Shown: positions 1-9,013 of the stretch, piece by piece
Numbering within the stretch: the stretch's first letter is position 1
How the letters are laid out: the number at the start of each line of letters is the position of its first letter
DNA from: Microcoleus sp. CAWBG506
GTDB taxonomy: Bacteria; Cyanobacteriota; Cyanobacteriia; Cyanobacteriales; Microcoleaceae
Length of the DNA: 40,426 bases
Assembly: GCA_020883125.1 (NCBI GenBank)
Contig: JAHREW010000001.1
Location: forward strand, 99,699 to 140,124
Direction of reading: 5' to 3'
Position numbers and translations under genes: made by a program
The notes under the pieces: generated by a model
Databases searched by the model: none
The model's input: the letters and a program-made list of their open reading frames with translations, nothing else
Told to the model about the DNA's origin: nothing

Positions 1-2
1 GC

Positions 3-3000
3 AACACGGCTAGAAGCAGTGCTGTGACCACGGACCCAGACCTGAGCAATAACAACGGTACTGACCCCAAGGCTAAGGTGTCTACGACGATTGGGGCTGT
101 GGCAGACCTGATAACTACTAAAAGTGGAGTGACATCGGCATCGCCTGGACAATCGGTCACTTATACAATTACTACGGGCAATATCGGGCCAAGCGATGCG
201 TCTAATGTTGTGATCAGCGACAGTATAGTTCCAGGGTTAAGGGGAGTTGTGGTTTCTAACGAGGGAACCTACGATCCGGTTTCTGGGCTGGTGAATTTTC
301 CGGCGATCGCCAAGGTGTCCAGAGGTGAAACCATCACTCGTACCGTTAGCTTAGTAGTTCCCGACAGTGGCAGCATCAGCAATGTTGCCAGCAGTAAATC
401 AACGACGGCAGACCTTAACCTCAGCAACAACGACGGTTCCTCTGCTACTGCTAAAGTCACTACCAGTGTGGTTGCGGGTTCTACTACTACTGCGGATTTG
501 GTAACTACTAAAACCGGTCTCACATCTGCGACTGTTGGTAGTTCTGTTACCTATACTATAAATACCTTGAACAAGGGGCCTGATGCTGCGGTGGGAGTAG
601 CGATCGCTGACAGCATTGTTCCTGGTTTAACCGGAGTCAAGGTATCTGATGACGGCACTTACGATCCGGTGTCTGGGATTGTCACTTTCCCGGCTATTTC
701 CAGTTTTCCCAGCGGTGAGAATGTCAATCGTTTCGTGACGTTGGTGGTTCCAGAAACGGGTATCAAAAATACTGCTTCGAGTCGATCGACTACGACAGAC
801 CCCAATCTGAATAATAACAATGGTTCCGAACCAAATGCGACTGTCATCACTACTCTCACCCCGACTGCGCCGACAAACCAATCTCCCATAGCCGACAAAA
901 ACACCACTATAATTTTGCCGAAAAACACGATCGCCATCGGTGGACTCGGAGGGACAGATCCAGATGGCACTGTGGTTTCTTTTACGGTGAACACTTTGCC
1001 GCCAAGCAATCAAGGTGTTCTCTTCCTAGGAAATCCCGATCGAGGTGGGGTGCCGGTGAGTGCCGGTCAAGTCCTGACACCGGATCAAATTAGCCAGTTG
1101 TTTTTCCAATCAGCGGGAACCTTCACAGGGGCAAGTTTTAGTTACAGCAGTAAGGACGATCGGGGAAGCAGCAGTGAAGCAGCCGTAGTTTCTCTGGCTT
1201 TGCCAAAGTTCAATGAACCGCCGGTGGCTGTAAACACAAATACTGCGGTGACACCGAATGCTGTGGTGAAACTGGCAGGGCTGGGGGCGAAGGATGTAGA
1301 TGATACGATCGCCTCTTATACAATCGATACTCTGCCTCTCAATAGCCAAGGCATATTGTTCTTGGGCGATCCAGCCCAGGGCGGAGTCGCAATTACTGCC
1401 GGTCAAGTTCTCAACCCCGACCAAATCAACCAGTTATTTTTTCAAGCAACTGGTACCTTCGCGACAGCTAGCTTGACTTACAGTGCCAAAGATAGTCGCG
1501 GTGCGATCGATCTGACCCCTGCTAAGGCTAGTCTGTTCTTGCCTGTGGTTAACCAGCCACCAGTGACCAACAATTCTAGTGTGAGTCTGTTGCCAGAAAC
1601 CACTGTGAAAATCCCCGGATTGGGGGGGAAAGACCCCGACGGTGAAATTGTTTCCTATACAGTCAATACTGTTTTACCACCCAAGGAAGGTACATTGTTC
1701 TTGGGAGACCCGACTCAGGGGGGAGTCGCGATCGCATCTAGTCAAGTTTTGACTCCGAGTCAAATTACGGAGGTGTTTGTTCAGTCTAGTAGTAGTTTTA
1801 CAGGAGCAGTTGTCACCTATACTGCTAAGGACAACACCGGCGATATCAGTCCGACGGTGGGCATAGTTTCTACTACTCTGCCACAAATTACCCCAACACC
1901 AGCACCTGTACCAGCACCTACACCCACACCCACACCAGCACCGGCACCGGTACCGGAACCTGTACCAATCACCACGCCCACACCGGTACCGGAACCTGTA
2001 CCAATCACCACGCCCACACCGGTACCGGAACCTGCACCAATCACCACGCCCACACCTGCACCAATCACCACGCCCACACCGGCACCAGTACCAATCACCA
2101 CGCCCACACCGGCACCAGTACCTACGCCCACACCGGCACCAACACCCACATCAACATCAACCATTGTGGTTACGCCAGTATCGGAACCGGATACAGGTTG
2201 TGGCTGTCAGCCTCTGCCTGTCTTACCTGAGATAACTTTTAGGCAAGCGCAGCCGGCCCCAATTCTCAACTTCGACTCAAATGCAGCAGAGTTGATCGAT
2301 ATTAACAACACTGTCTTTGGGACTGCGGGAAATGATTATTTAACTGGTTCCGATGCCAATGAAATGTTTGTTGCTGCCCTGGGAGATGATACGGTTTTGG
2401 GTGAAGGTGGTTCTGATATTGTTTTTGGCGATCGAGAACAGGATTTCATTGCTGCGGGCTGGGGTAATGACATTGTTTATGCCGGCAAGGAAAGCGATAT
2501 TGTCTTCGGAGGTAAGAATGCCGATCGCATTTTTGGCGATCGCAGTTCCGACACCCTTTATGGCGATCGCGGTTCCGATACGATCGTCGGTGACAATGGT
2601 AATAGTGTTGATTTGACTGAGAATGACGGCGACTTAATTTTTGGTGGAGAAGGTGCTGATGCGATCGCTGGCAACCAAGGCAAGGACACTGTGTACGGGG
2701 GTAAAGGTGCAGATATCGCCTACGGTGGCATCGAAAATGATGTGATTTGGGGCGATCGGGGTGCGGATACTTTGTTGGGTGACAACGGAGATGATTCCCT
2801 GTTCGGTGGTGTCCTCAATGCCCTAGCCAAGGACTCAGAAGGACGCGATTGGCTATTTGGAGGAGACGGTAACGACTTACTCAACGGTCAAGATAACGAT
2901 GATACTTTGCTTGGTGGTGGTGGTCGCGATTTGGTGTTTGGCGGAAAGGGAGGCGATCGCATTTTCGGCGAAGCTGATTCCGACACACTCTACGGCGGCC

Positions 3001-3944
3001 TCGGTTCTGACACCATACTCGGCGACTATGGTAAAGCTGTTGATAGCACGATCGCTACAAACGAAGGTGACTTAATTTTCGGTAATGACAACGACGATAT
3101 CATCGGCGGTGGCAGTGGCAACGATACCCTGTTGGCTGGCAAGGGCAATGACTTAGTTTATGGTGGCAAAGATGCTGACTTGATTTGGGGCGAACTGGGG
3201 GCTGACACTCTAGTCGGCGATGACGGGGATGATTCCCTTTATGGTGGTTTACAAAACCCGTTAGTTAGTGATGTTGATGGCCGCGACTTATTGTTTGGCT
3301 CAGATGGGAATGATTTTCTCGATGGTGGAGATAGTTCTGATTCTTTGGATGGTGGTTTTGGTAACGATTTTGTTCGTGGTGGAAACGATGATGATTTGGT
3401 CGATGGAAATGCTGGAGATGACTTAATTTACGGTGATAATGGGAGCGATATTTTATGTGGCGATGATGGTAATGATACGATTTTTGGGGATGGGGGCGAC
3501 AACGGGAAATCTGTAGGTGCGATCGGGCAACAAGACTGCATCAATGGCGGTAGTGGCGATGACTTGCTTTATGGCAATGAAGGGAAAGATATTCTCAACG
3601 GCGATGAGGGTAATGATACTCTTTACGGAGGGAAAGATAACGATATTCTCAACGGAGGCGCTGGAGATGACTGGTTGTTTGGTGATGGGGGAGATGATAC
3701 TTTGATTGGCGGTTTTGGGAGCGATCGCTTTATGTTAAGTGCTAACAGCGGTATCGACACTGTGCTAAATTTTGAAGTAGGAGTTGACAAGTTTGCTCTG
3801 ACTGGGGGGTTGAGTTTTTCACAATTGCAAGTTGCTCAAACTGGCAATGAATTTTTACTGCAAGTAGCTGGAACCAATCAAGTTTTGGCTAAGGTAATTG
3901 GGGCTAATAGTTTGATTACTGCTGCGGATTTCTTGTCAGTTTAG
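3..3944 (+). CDS. Large secreted DUF11 / RTX calcium-binding repeat protein (5' truncated by window)
   Basis: The reading frame is open from the first codon of the window and the first residues (NTARSS, then TTDPDLSNNNGT) match the end of a repeat found twice further on, so the gene starts upstream. Numbering from the GTG at base 24, there are two DUF11-type beta-sandwich repeats (about 30-145 and 160-275), three cadherin-like repeats of about 108 aa with the pattern LGxxDxDG...LFLGxPxxGG (about 290-620), a Pro/Thr linker (about 620-715), and glycine/aspartate nonapeptide RTX repeats (about 760-1230). A C-terminal domain follows (about 1231-1306, GIDTVLNFEVGVDKFAL), as in type I secreted proteins. 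RTX repeats bind calcium outside the cell, so a role in the cell surface, sheath or adhesion is inferred. There is no signal peptide in the visible part and no type I exporter gene in the window. A catalytic domain upstream cannot be excluded. Confidence 0.9.
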   Translation, partial: NTARSSAVTTDPDLSNNNGTDPKAKVSTTIGAVADLITTKSGVTSASPGQSVTYTITTGNIGPSDASNVVISDSIVPGLRGVVVSNEGTYDPVSGLVNFPAIAKVSRGETITRTVSLVVPDSGSISNVASSKSTTADLNLSNNDGSSATAKVTTSVVAGSTTTADLVTTKTGLTSATVGSSVTYTINTLNKGPDAAVGVAIADSIVPGLTGVKVSDDGTYDPVSGIVTFPAISSFPSGENVNRFVTLVVPETGIKNTASSRSTTTDPNLNNNNGSEPNATVITTLTPTAPTNQSPIADKNTTIILPKNTIAIGGLGGTDPDGTVVSFTVNTLPPSNQGVLFLGNPDRGGVPVSAGQVLTPDQISQLFFQSAGTFTGASFSYSSKDDRGSSSEAAVVSLALPKFNEPPVAVNTNTAVTPNAVVKLAGLGAKDVDDTIASYTIDTLPLNSQGILFLGDPAQGGVAITAGQVLNPDQINQLFFQATGTFATASLTYSAKDSRGAIDLTPAKASLFLPVVNQPPVTNNSSVSLLPETTVKIPGLGGKDPDGEIVSYTVNTVLPPKEGTLFLGDPTQGGVAIASSQVLTPSQITEVFVQSSSSFTGAVVTYTAKDNTGDISPTVGIVSTTLPQITPTPAPVPAPTPTPTPAPAPVPEPVPITTPTPVPEPVPITTPTPVPEPAPITTPTPAPITTPTPAPVPITTPTPAPVPTPTPAPTPTSTSTIVVTPVSEPDTGCGCQPLPVLPEITFRQAQPAPILNFDSNAAELIDINNTVFGTAGNDYLTGSDANEMFVAALGDDTVLGEGGSDIVFGDREQDFIAAGWGNDIVYAGKESDIVFGGKNADRIFGDRSSDTLYGDRGSDTIVGDNGNSVDLTENDGDLIFGGEGADAIAGNQGKDTVYGGKGADIAYGGIENDVIWGDRGADTLLGDNGDDSLFGGVLNALAKDSEGRDWLFGGDGNDLLNGQDNDDTLLGGGGRDLVFGGKGGDRIFGEADSDTLYGGLGSDTILGDYGKAVDSTIATNEGDLIFGNDNDDIIGGGSGNDTLLAGKGNDLVYGGKDADLIWGELGADTLVGDDGDDSLYGGLQNPLVSDVDGRDLLFGSDGNDFLDGGDSSDSLDGGFGNDFVRGGNDDDLVDGNAGDDLIYGDNGSDILCGDDGNDTIFGDGGDNGKSVGAIGQQDCINGGSGDDLLYGNEGKDILNGDEGNDTLYGGKDNDILNGGAGDDWLFGDGGDDTLIGGFGSDRFMLSANSGIDTVLNFEVGVDKFALTGGLSFSQLQVAQTGNEFLLQVAGTNQVLAKVIGANSLITAADFLSV
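1947..2054 (+). repeat. 36-bp minisatellite, three units, in the Pro/Thr linker
   Basis: Three head-to-tail 36-bp units (1947-1982, 1983-2018, 2019-2054) encode PVPEPVPITTPT. The third has one base change that turns a valine codon into alanine. Degenerate shorter units (PAPITTPT, PAPVPITTPT) continue to about 2150. The unit length is a multiple of three, so copy-number change would alter linker length without a frameshift. Confidence 0.85.
2628..3380 (+). repeat. 438-bp (146-aa) super-repeat in the RTX region
   Basis: The block starting GDLIFG at 2628 recurs at 3066, exactly 438 bp later. Matching landmarks follow in the same order: a GADTL or GADTLV segment, DDSLFGG/DDSLYGG, then a non-RTX insertion (LNALAKDSEGRDW / QNPLVSDVDGRDL). 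A third partial copy seems to precede it from about 2480. This shows growth of the array by duplication of a multi-repeat unit. Confidence 0.7.
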
Positions 3945-3971
3945 GTGGTATCTGGTTGCATCGGAATGATT

Positions 3972-4168
3972 AAACCGCGAAGACGCGAAGAGCACGAAGT
4001 TAGAATTGCATCTTTCTCTTTCCCCCGTTGGGGGGGTTCTTCCTTCGCGTCCTTCGCGCCTTCGCGGTTCATTTAATCTTATATAAAATCCTCTCTTCAT
4101 CGTCCTGTATTAAACTCTTTCTTCTCTTCCTTCGCGTCCTTCGCGCCTTCGCGGTTCATTTAATCTTA
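3972..4168. repeat. Composite dispersed repeat downstream of the RTX gene
   Basis: The gap 3945-4173 is nearly all repeat. It holds GGTTGCATCGGAATGATT (3954-3971), an inverted copy of the CTTCGCGGTT motif (3972-4003), two forward copies of a CCTTCGCGTCCTTCGCGCCT module ending in TTCATTTAATCTT (4040-4080 and 4127-4168), and between them a module reading ATCCTCTCTTCATCGTCCTG (from 4089). The inverted and forward copies could pair across about 75 nt. The same modules recur at 8950-8997, 25511-25590 and 38007-38083. Confidence 0.8.
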
Positions 4169-4173
4169 CTCCC

Positions 4174-7100
4174 TCAAAATGCGCCCCAGTAAATTGAAGA
4201 CTCCCCCCTCGAATTTTTGGGCGATGTATTAATATTATTTTCGGGATTTTCCGTTGCAGTATCAGTAACAAGCGATGGTAAAGACCTAATGCGTAACTCG
4301 TCTAGTAAACTATTAATCATACTCGGTTTAGCATCAATTATGGTGGCTAGTGGCAGCAAATTTTTAACCGCATATTCTCCGAGTCTAACATTGACGCTTT
4401 CTGCTAAAAAACATAGCATAATATATCTGTTATCGCTACTGATAATCTGAAAAGTTTTATTAAATTCGTCAAAGTGTTGAGTACCCGGTATATCTATGGC
4501 AATGAGGGTTTCATCGCTCAAAAATAAATCTACATTAATTTGACTAGCCGCCGAAACTTTAGCTTGAGCCAGCCAGATTAAATCTAAAATTGGTTCGGAT
4601 TCGCGATCGTGAAAAATCAACCGCTTCAAACCAGATATAAATTCTGCTGAATTTAGGGTATTTTGCCATTCTAGACACCAATCGCAGCTTTTGATATTCC
4701 GGGCTAATTTTACTGTTTTTGGGCTTTCTACTGCATCGTTGAGCAAAGAAAGACAGCCAACGGATTTAGCAAATTTAGTAGAAACTACCTCGTGCAGTAT
4801 CTGGTTAGAGTCAATATAATCCTTGCGCCAAGCTGCGTCGGCTATGAAAACTTTGTCAGCCACACCCAGCTTATTGTTAGCAGTAAGCATGGGTATATTT
4901 TTAACGGCGACTCCTTCTAAAAACTGTTGAGATTCTAGGCGGCTAATTACCTGAATCGCACAGTTTTTATCTACTTCATTTAACGAGTTGTTGCCGTACT
5001 CTTGTGCTAGTTCTGTGAGAAAGTCTAAGTAGTCTTGTACGACGGGCGATCGCCTTTGTCCTAACCACTGATAAACTTCGCAATAAGCATGAGAACTAGC
5101 TATGGTTGTGCGACGATTTCCGAAAAATGGTACATCATCTAAAAATGCGTGTTGTGGTTGCCAAAACTTTCCTGTAGACTCATCCCACAGGCATTTACTC
5201 CGAGCAAAACGCTGTTGAACTTGTCTCTGGCGATCGCCGGAAATACCGCTTTTTACCAAAGTATCATAAAAATACTTGTAAATTGTCTTTACTGATTCTA
5301 ATAGTGTATTTTGAGTGTTGGATAATTTAATTATATCATTTTCGCCAAGTTTTATGATCACATCAAAATGTTCCATGACTGTATTTGGTTCGACAGGCTC
5401 AAAACCCAGGGCATTCCTGATTTCTACCTTCAGCAAATCCCGCTGAGGACGCGCAAATATGAGTTTTTGGCTAGCAACTAAATAAGCATCTTGAATGAAG
5501 CATAAATCTTTAGCGCGGTAAAGTCTAGTTTCAGGTATTGCCGATCCAAAATATTGGCTTAACTTCTCAGGATTTGCCTCGACAGGAAGCCAAGGTTTAT
5601 CTGCAAGTGCTTCTGGAAGTGTCTTGTTACTATTGGCAATTCTGGTATTTTTTAGCGCATCCCAGTTGTCAACAATATAGTTGAAAACAGCAATGCAGGT
5701 ATTACTAACAGCATCTGCACCCGTTCGATTTGCGGTTTGAATTAAATTGTCAACGCAGGCTAAAATGTCGTCAGCATTGGGATTTTGCCTCATCCCTAAC
5801 TCGGAGAAAAAATTCAGCCAAATTTCAGAATCCTGGGAGTAAAATTCCATGTCTGGAATCGCTGCTACATTGCCGATAATATCCCTAACTACCTTACTTA
5901 AAGGATTGTAAATCAATTGAACCGATCGCAATCTCCTGTCACTACAACGTATCAGACGAGCATTTTGCAACTCTTCCTGGAATCCACAAGCATTTTCTCC
6001 TCCATTTTCTAACTCTTGGCTAGCTTTAGCCAAGTTATCCCGAATCCAAGTTAGCGCGATTAACTGTTCTTCCGGGGAAAATGACGCATATTCGGGCAAC
6101 AAACAGTCGCGAATCAGTCTCGCGCGGTTGAGTATTGGTACTTGCAAAAGTTGGAATAGCGACATCCATTCCCGTTTTTTTCCGATGCGTAAAAGTCGCA
6201 AACTACCTGCAATGTCTGGTGGTTCATATCCGTCACCCGGAAGGTAGACATTTTCACTATTCAGAGAAACTATTTCACCGGAAGTTGTGGGGTAAATTGG
6301 CAGTTGGCGCAGCTTGTTTAGGCTAGTTTCATCGTAATTTCTTTGCTCTCGACTTGCCAGGAAATTGAGCAGATTTGTATAATGCTTTTCGTTGTAAGGC
6401 GGCAAACCCCGATCGCACTGCAAATATACGATGTCGAGAACATCCGGGCCCGTGATACAATAGACTAACTGGTTTTTGTGGCGATCGGCAAATTGTGCGA
6501 TCGCGCCTTCAAGTTTTGGTGGTGCATTAACAAGTGTCGCCCCAAAATATTCTACCGCTGCAATTGTTTCCGCCTCAATTTTATCGTCGCGCAACAAAGG
6601 AGTATCCCAACATCCTCCTTTATAAAGCTTACCATGATTTCCCGGAACCAGCGCTACTTTTTTCAAGTTTTCGACGGTTTCTTGCGACAGATGTCTGGGA
6701 TGAATATTGTAAAAATATTGATAAACTAAAGTCAACCATTCTGCATTAGGAGGATGCGTTGCATCGGGATTCCAATCAATTTCTGACTGACTTGAACCAA
6801 TGACATTCACCAACTTCTTTGCTACTTCCGCACCACTCATCCTGGAGACACCATTTAGATTGTATCCCGGCAATAATTTAGTTAAATCTTGATGGAGAAA
6901 CCATTCTGGATAATTTGCAAATATTTCCCTCTGCGCGTCGTCTGCAATGTAGATAGTGCCGATCGCATTATATCCAAATACCTGTAAAGTATTGTCAGCC
7001 AGAATAGCTAACGGCAAACCGCGCAAATCTTGGCAATTGTCGCTGAGACAATAGCGCAATATATTCCCAATCCATTGGCGATTTCGCAGGCTGGCTTTCG

Positions 7101-8823
7101 GTGCATCCGACAGCGAAACCCCTAGGGATTTATTTTCGGTTAAGTGCTTTCGCAAATTGGCAGCAGTGAATGTTGCTAAGGGCAAACCTGCATCTTTAAA
7201 AGCAGCTAAAATCGAATCGGGCAAGGGCGGATTTGCAATATCAATATTATCGGCACACAGCGGTGCTAATAATTCATCCCACCACTTTTTTGATGGTAGA
7301 TTTTGAACTGTCGGAGGTGTTACCCATCTTGTCTCGTTAATTTGACCTTCAGTTACAATATGTTTGACAGCCGATCGCACAACTTGCTTGTGGTACAATA
7401 ACTGCATCACAAAGTTGTGCAACTCTTCTAGAGCTTTGCTAGTAGTAATTTTGCAAATCGGCCAAAATTTGTAAAACTCCTCTGCTTGAAACCGTCCGAT
7501 ATCTTGCACTAAATCGACAATTAAGTTAGCATAAGCATGAGCCAAAACATGGCGCGCTAGTAGCTGATTCCAAATAGCTCTGGGCCGGTCTTTTCCCGTT
7601 TGTCCGCTGTCGCTACTGAGGTTATCCCGCGAACTATTTAAGTTGAAAAAACCGTTGATGTGCACCGGCAAACCAGTTTCCAGAGGAAGTGGCAAAAAAC
7701 AGTAAACTTTGCCGGAAAATAGCGGGATACTTCCCTCGGTACTAGCAGCACTAATTCTAGCAGCAGCGCCGCCCCAAGGCACTACTTTCTCTTGACTTTG
7801 GTGCATGGCTGTGATATTTTTTGCCAAATCGCCACCTTCGTCTGTGCGAATTAAACTGACTATTCTCCAAGTAGACTTGATAGTGCGATCGCAACTAATC
7901 GTTTCTATCTCGTGGCGGTAAGAAACTGAGACTAAACCATCAGGATTGCGATCGCACAATTCTAGCAGTTTTTCGGGAGTATCGGGAATTGCATCCAATA
8001 GTTTTTGCCGCGCTTCTCGGACTTCTAGCGGATTTTTGGTCACAATCGCCAGAATTTCTTGTCTGGTTTCTTGACTGTTTGCCGGAATTTCATAAACTCG
8101 AATTTCCTGAACTGATTTCAAGAATAGCAAAAGTTCTTCACCAGACTGTCTCAATTCATCAAGTAATTCCTTGACGTTGGATTCGGTAAAAGCTTGTTTG
8201 CGAATCTCGCTATTTTTGGCGCTTTCTGTTGTTCGTAGCGGCAGGCGAAACAGAGTACCTTGAAAGTTTGTATCTCCAAAAGGCAATCCTCCGGCTGCGT
8301 AGACATTCATAAAATCGGGATATTTTTCATACCATTTAGCATCTGCCAAATTCCACTCACGCCCTGGTTCCTGTCTTGAAGTTCCCGGAATCGCCGCCCC
8401 GTGAGGGTCAAAAAAGATGATGCGATCGCGCGACACGAAACTGGGAAAATCTGTAACATGGTAAATTGCATTAAATCCGACACCAAACCTACCCGTTTTC
8501 TGCAAGTCTCGCGCTTTTTCGCTTTGTCCCAAACTGCGAATGCTGTCAAAATCTTTGTCGGTAAACACGCGATCGTTATATACTAACATCGCCGGCCCCA
8601 TTAACCGTACCATGCGATCGTCTGGCAATTCTTTGACTTCATGGTTTCGCCAATCGAGGGTTATTTCTACTCGCGTGGCTTTCGCATCGTCAGCATTTTG
8701 AATTAACTCTTTGAGAATCCCCACACCTTCGGGATAATCGCGGATAATTCCTCTCAATCTGGCGATTAAAGGTTCCGATTGATAGAAAGATTTTCCCTCA
8801 ATTTTGCTGTTACTGTAAGCCAT
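4174..8823 (-). CDS. Giant sacsin-type GHKL ATPase domain protein, function unknown
   Basis: This protein of about 1549 aa has an N-terminal histidine-kinase/Hsp90-like ATPase fold of the sacsin type. From ATG 8823 it shows the N-box ELIQNADDA (about 39-47), the GPAMLVYNDRVF segment holding the usual ATP-contacting Asp (about 75-86), and the glycine lid GRFGVGFNAIYH followed by SRDRIIFFDPHG (about 110-145). The remaining 1400 residues show no family I recognise; they look like a helical scaffold with scattered LLP and W motifs. The frame stays open to 8985, but those extra 54 codons are a translated dispersed repeat (MNREGAKNAKE), so I place the start at 8823; neither start has a clear Shine-Dalgarno. 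It stands alone between an RTX gene and an AMIN gene. In eukaryotes sacsin is a co-chaperone. Some bacterial proteins with this module sit near defence genes, but nothing here supports that role directly. Confidence 0.8.
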   Translation of the reverse strand: MAYSNSKIEGKSFYQSEPLIARLRGIIRDYPEGVGILKELIQNADDAKATRVEITLDWRNHEVKELPDDRMVRLMGPAMLVYNDRVFTDKDFDSIRSLGQSEKARDLQKTGRFGVGFNAIYHVTDFPSFVSRDRIIFFDPHGAAIPGTSRQEPGREWNLADAKWYEKYPDFMNVYAAGGLPFGDTNFQGTLFRLPLRTTESAKNSEIRKQAFTESNVKELLDELRQSGEELLLFLKSVQEIRVYEIPANSQETRQEILAIVTKNPLEVREARQKLLDAIPDTPEKLLELCDRNPDGLVSVSYRHEIETISCDRTIKSTWRIVSLIRTDEGGDLAKNITAMHQSQEKVVPWGGAAARISAASTEGSIPLFSGKVYCFLPLPLETGLPVHINGFFNLNSSRDNLSSDSGQTGKDRPRAIWNQLLARHVLAHAYANLIVDLVQDIGRFQAEEFYKFWPICKITTSKALEELHNFVMQLLYHKQVVRSAVKHIVTEGQINETRWVTPPTVQNLPSKKWWDELLAPLCADNIDIANPPLPDSILAAFKDAGLPLATFTAANLRKHLTENKSLGVSLSDAPKASLRNRQWIGNILRYCLSDNCQDLRGLPLAILADNTLQVFGYNAIGTIYIADDAQREIFANYPEWFLHQDLTKLLPGYNLNGVSRMSGAEVAKKLVNVIGSSQSEIDWNPDATHPPNAEWLTLVYQYFYNIHPRHLSQETVENLKKVALVPGNHGKLYKGGCWDTPLLRDDKIEAETIAAVEYFGATLVNAPPKLEGAIAQFADRHKNQLVYCITGPDVLDIVYLQCDRGLPPYNEKHYTNLLNFLASREQRNYDETSLNKLRQLPIYPTTSGEIVSLNSENVYLPGDGYEPPDIAGSLRLLRIGKKREWMSLFQLLQVPILNRARLIRDCLLPEYASFSPEEQLIALTWIRDNLAKASQELENGGENACGFQEELQNARLIRCSDRRLRSVQLIYNPLSKVVRDIIGNVAAIPDMEFYSQDSEIWLNFFSELGMRQNPNADDILACVDNLIQTANRTGADAVSNTCIAVFNYIVDNWDALKNTRIANSNKTLPEALADKPWLPVEANPEKLSQYFGSAIPETRLYRAKDLCFIQDAYLVASQKLIFARPQRDLLKVEIRNALGFEPVEPNTVMEHFDVIIKLGENDIIKLSNTQNTLLESVKTIYKYFYDTLVKSGISGDRQRQVQQRFARSKCLWDESTGKFWQPQHAFLDDVPFFGNRRTTIASSHAYCEVYQWLGQRRSPVVQDYLDFLTELAQEYGNNSLNEVDKNCAIQVISRLESQQFLEGVAVKNIPMLTANNKLGVADKVFIADAAWRKDYIDSNQILHEVVSTKFAKSVGCLSLLNDAVESPKTVKLARNIKSCDWCLEWQNTLNSAEFISGLKRLIFHDRESEPILDLIWLAQAKVSAASQINVDLFLSDETLIAIDIPGTQHFDEFNKTFQIISSDNRYIMLCFLAESVNVRLGEYAVKNLLPLATIIDAKPSMINSLLDELRIRSLPSLVTDTATENPENNINTSPKNSRGESSIYWGAF

Positions 8824-8949
8824 AGGTGTTCTGAAGGCAGCATTTTTTAGGCGATCGCGATTCCGATTATACCACCAATTTAATCCGTCGTGGCAAATAT
8901 CTCGTTCCCCCTGACAATCCTCCTTCCCCCAAGGGGGGACAGGGGGGGG

Positions 8950-8997
8950 TTCTTCCTTCGCGTTCTTCGCGCCTTCGCGGTTCATTTAATCTTATAT
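8950..8997. repeat. Copy of the CTTCGCGGTT dispersed repeat
   Basis: Bases 8950-8997 repeat the module seen at 4040-4080 and 4127-4168, ending TTCATTTAATCTTATAT. Just left of it (8926-8949) is a C-rich/G-rich stretch (CCCCCAAGGGGGG) that can fold on itself. The repeat lies between the divergent sacsin-like and AMIN genes and supplies the false N-terminal codons of the former. Confidence 0.8.
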
Positions 8998-9013
8998 AGT
9001 TTAAGGAGCAGCC

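Noticed and set aside
1817..2164. Minus-strand frame of Val/Gly repeats
   Set aside because: It is the antisense of the Pro/Thr minisatellite; the low complexity makes it open by chance.
4174..8823. Known anti-phage system assignment
   Set aside because: No methylase, nuclease, helicase or toxin partner is adjacent; the sacsin-like fold alone is not enough.
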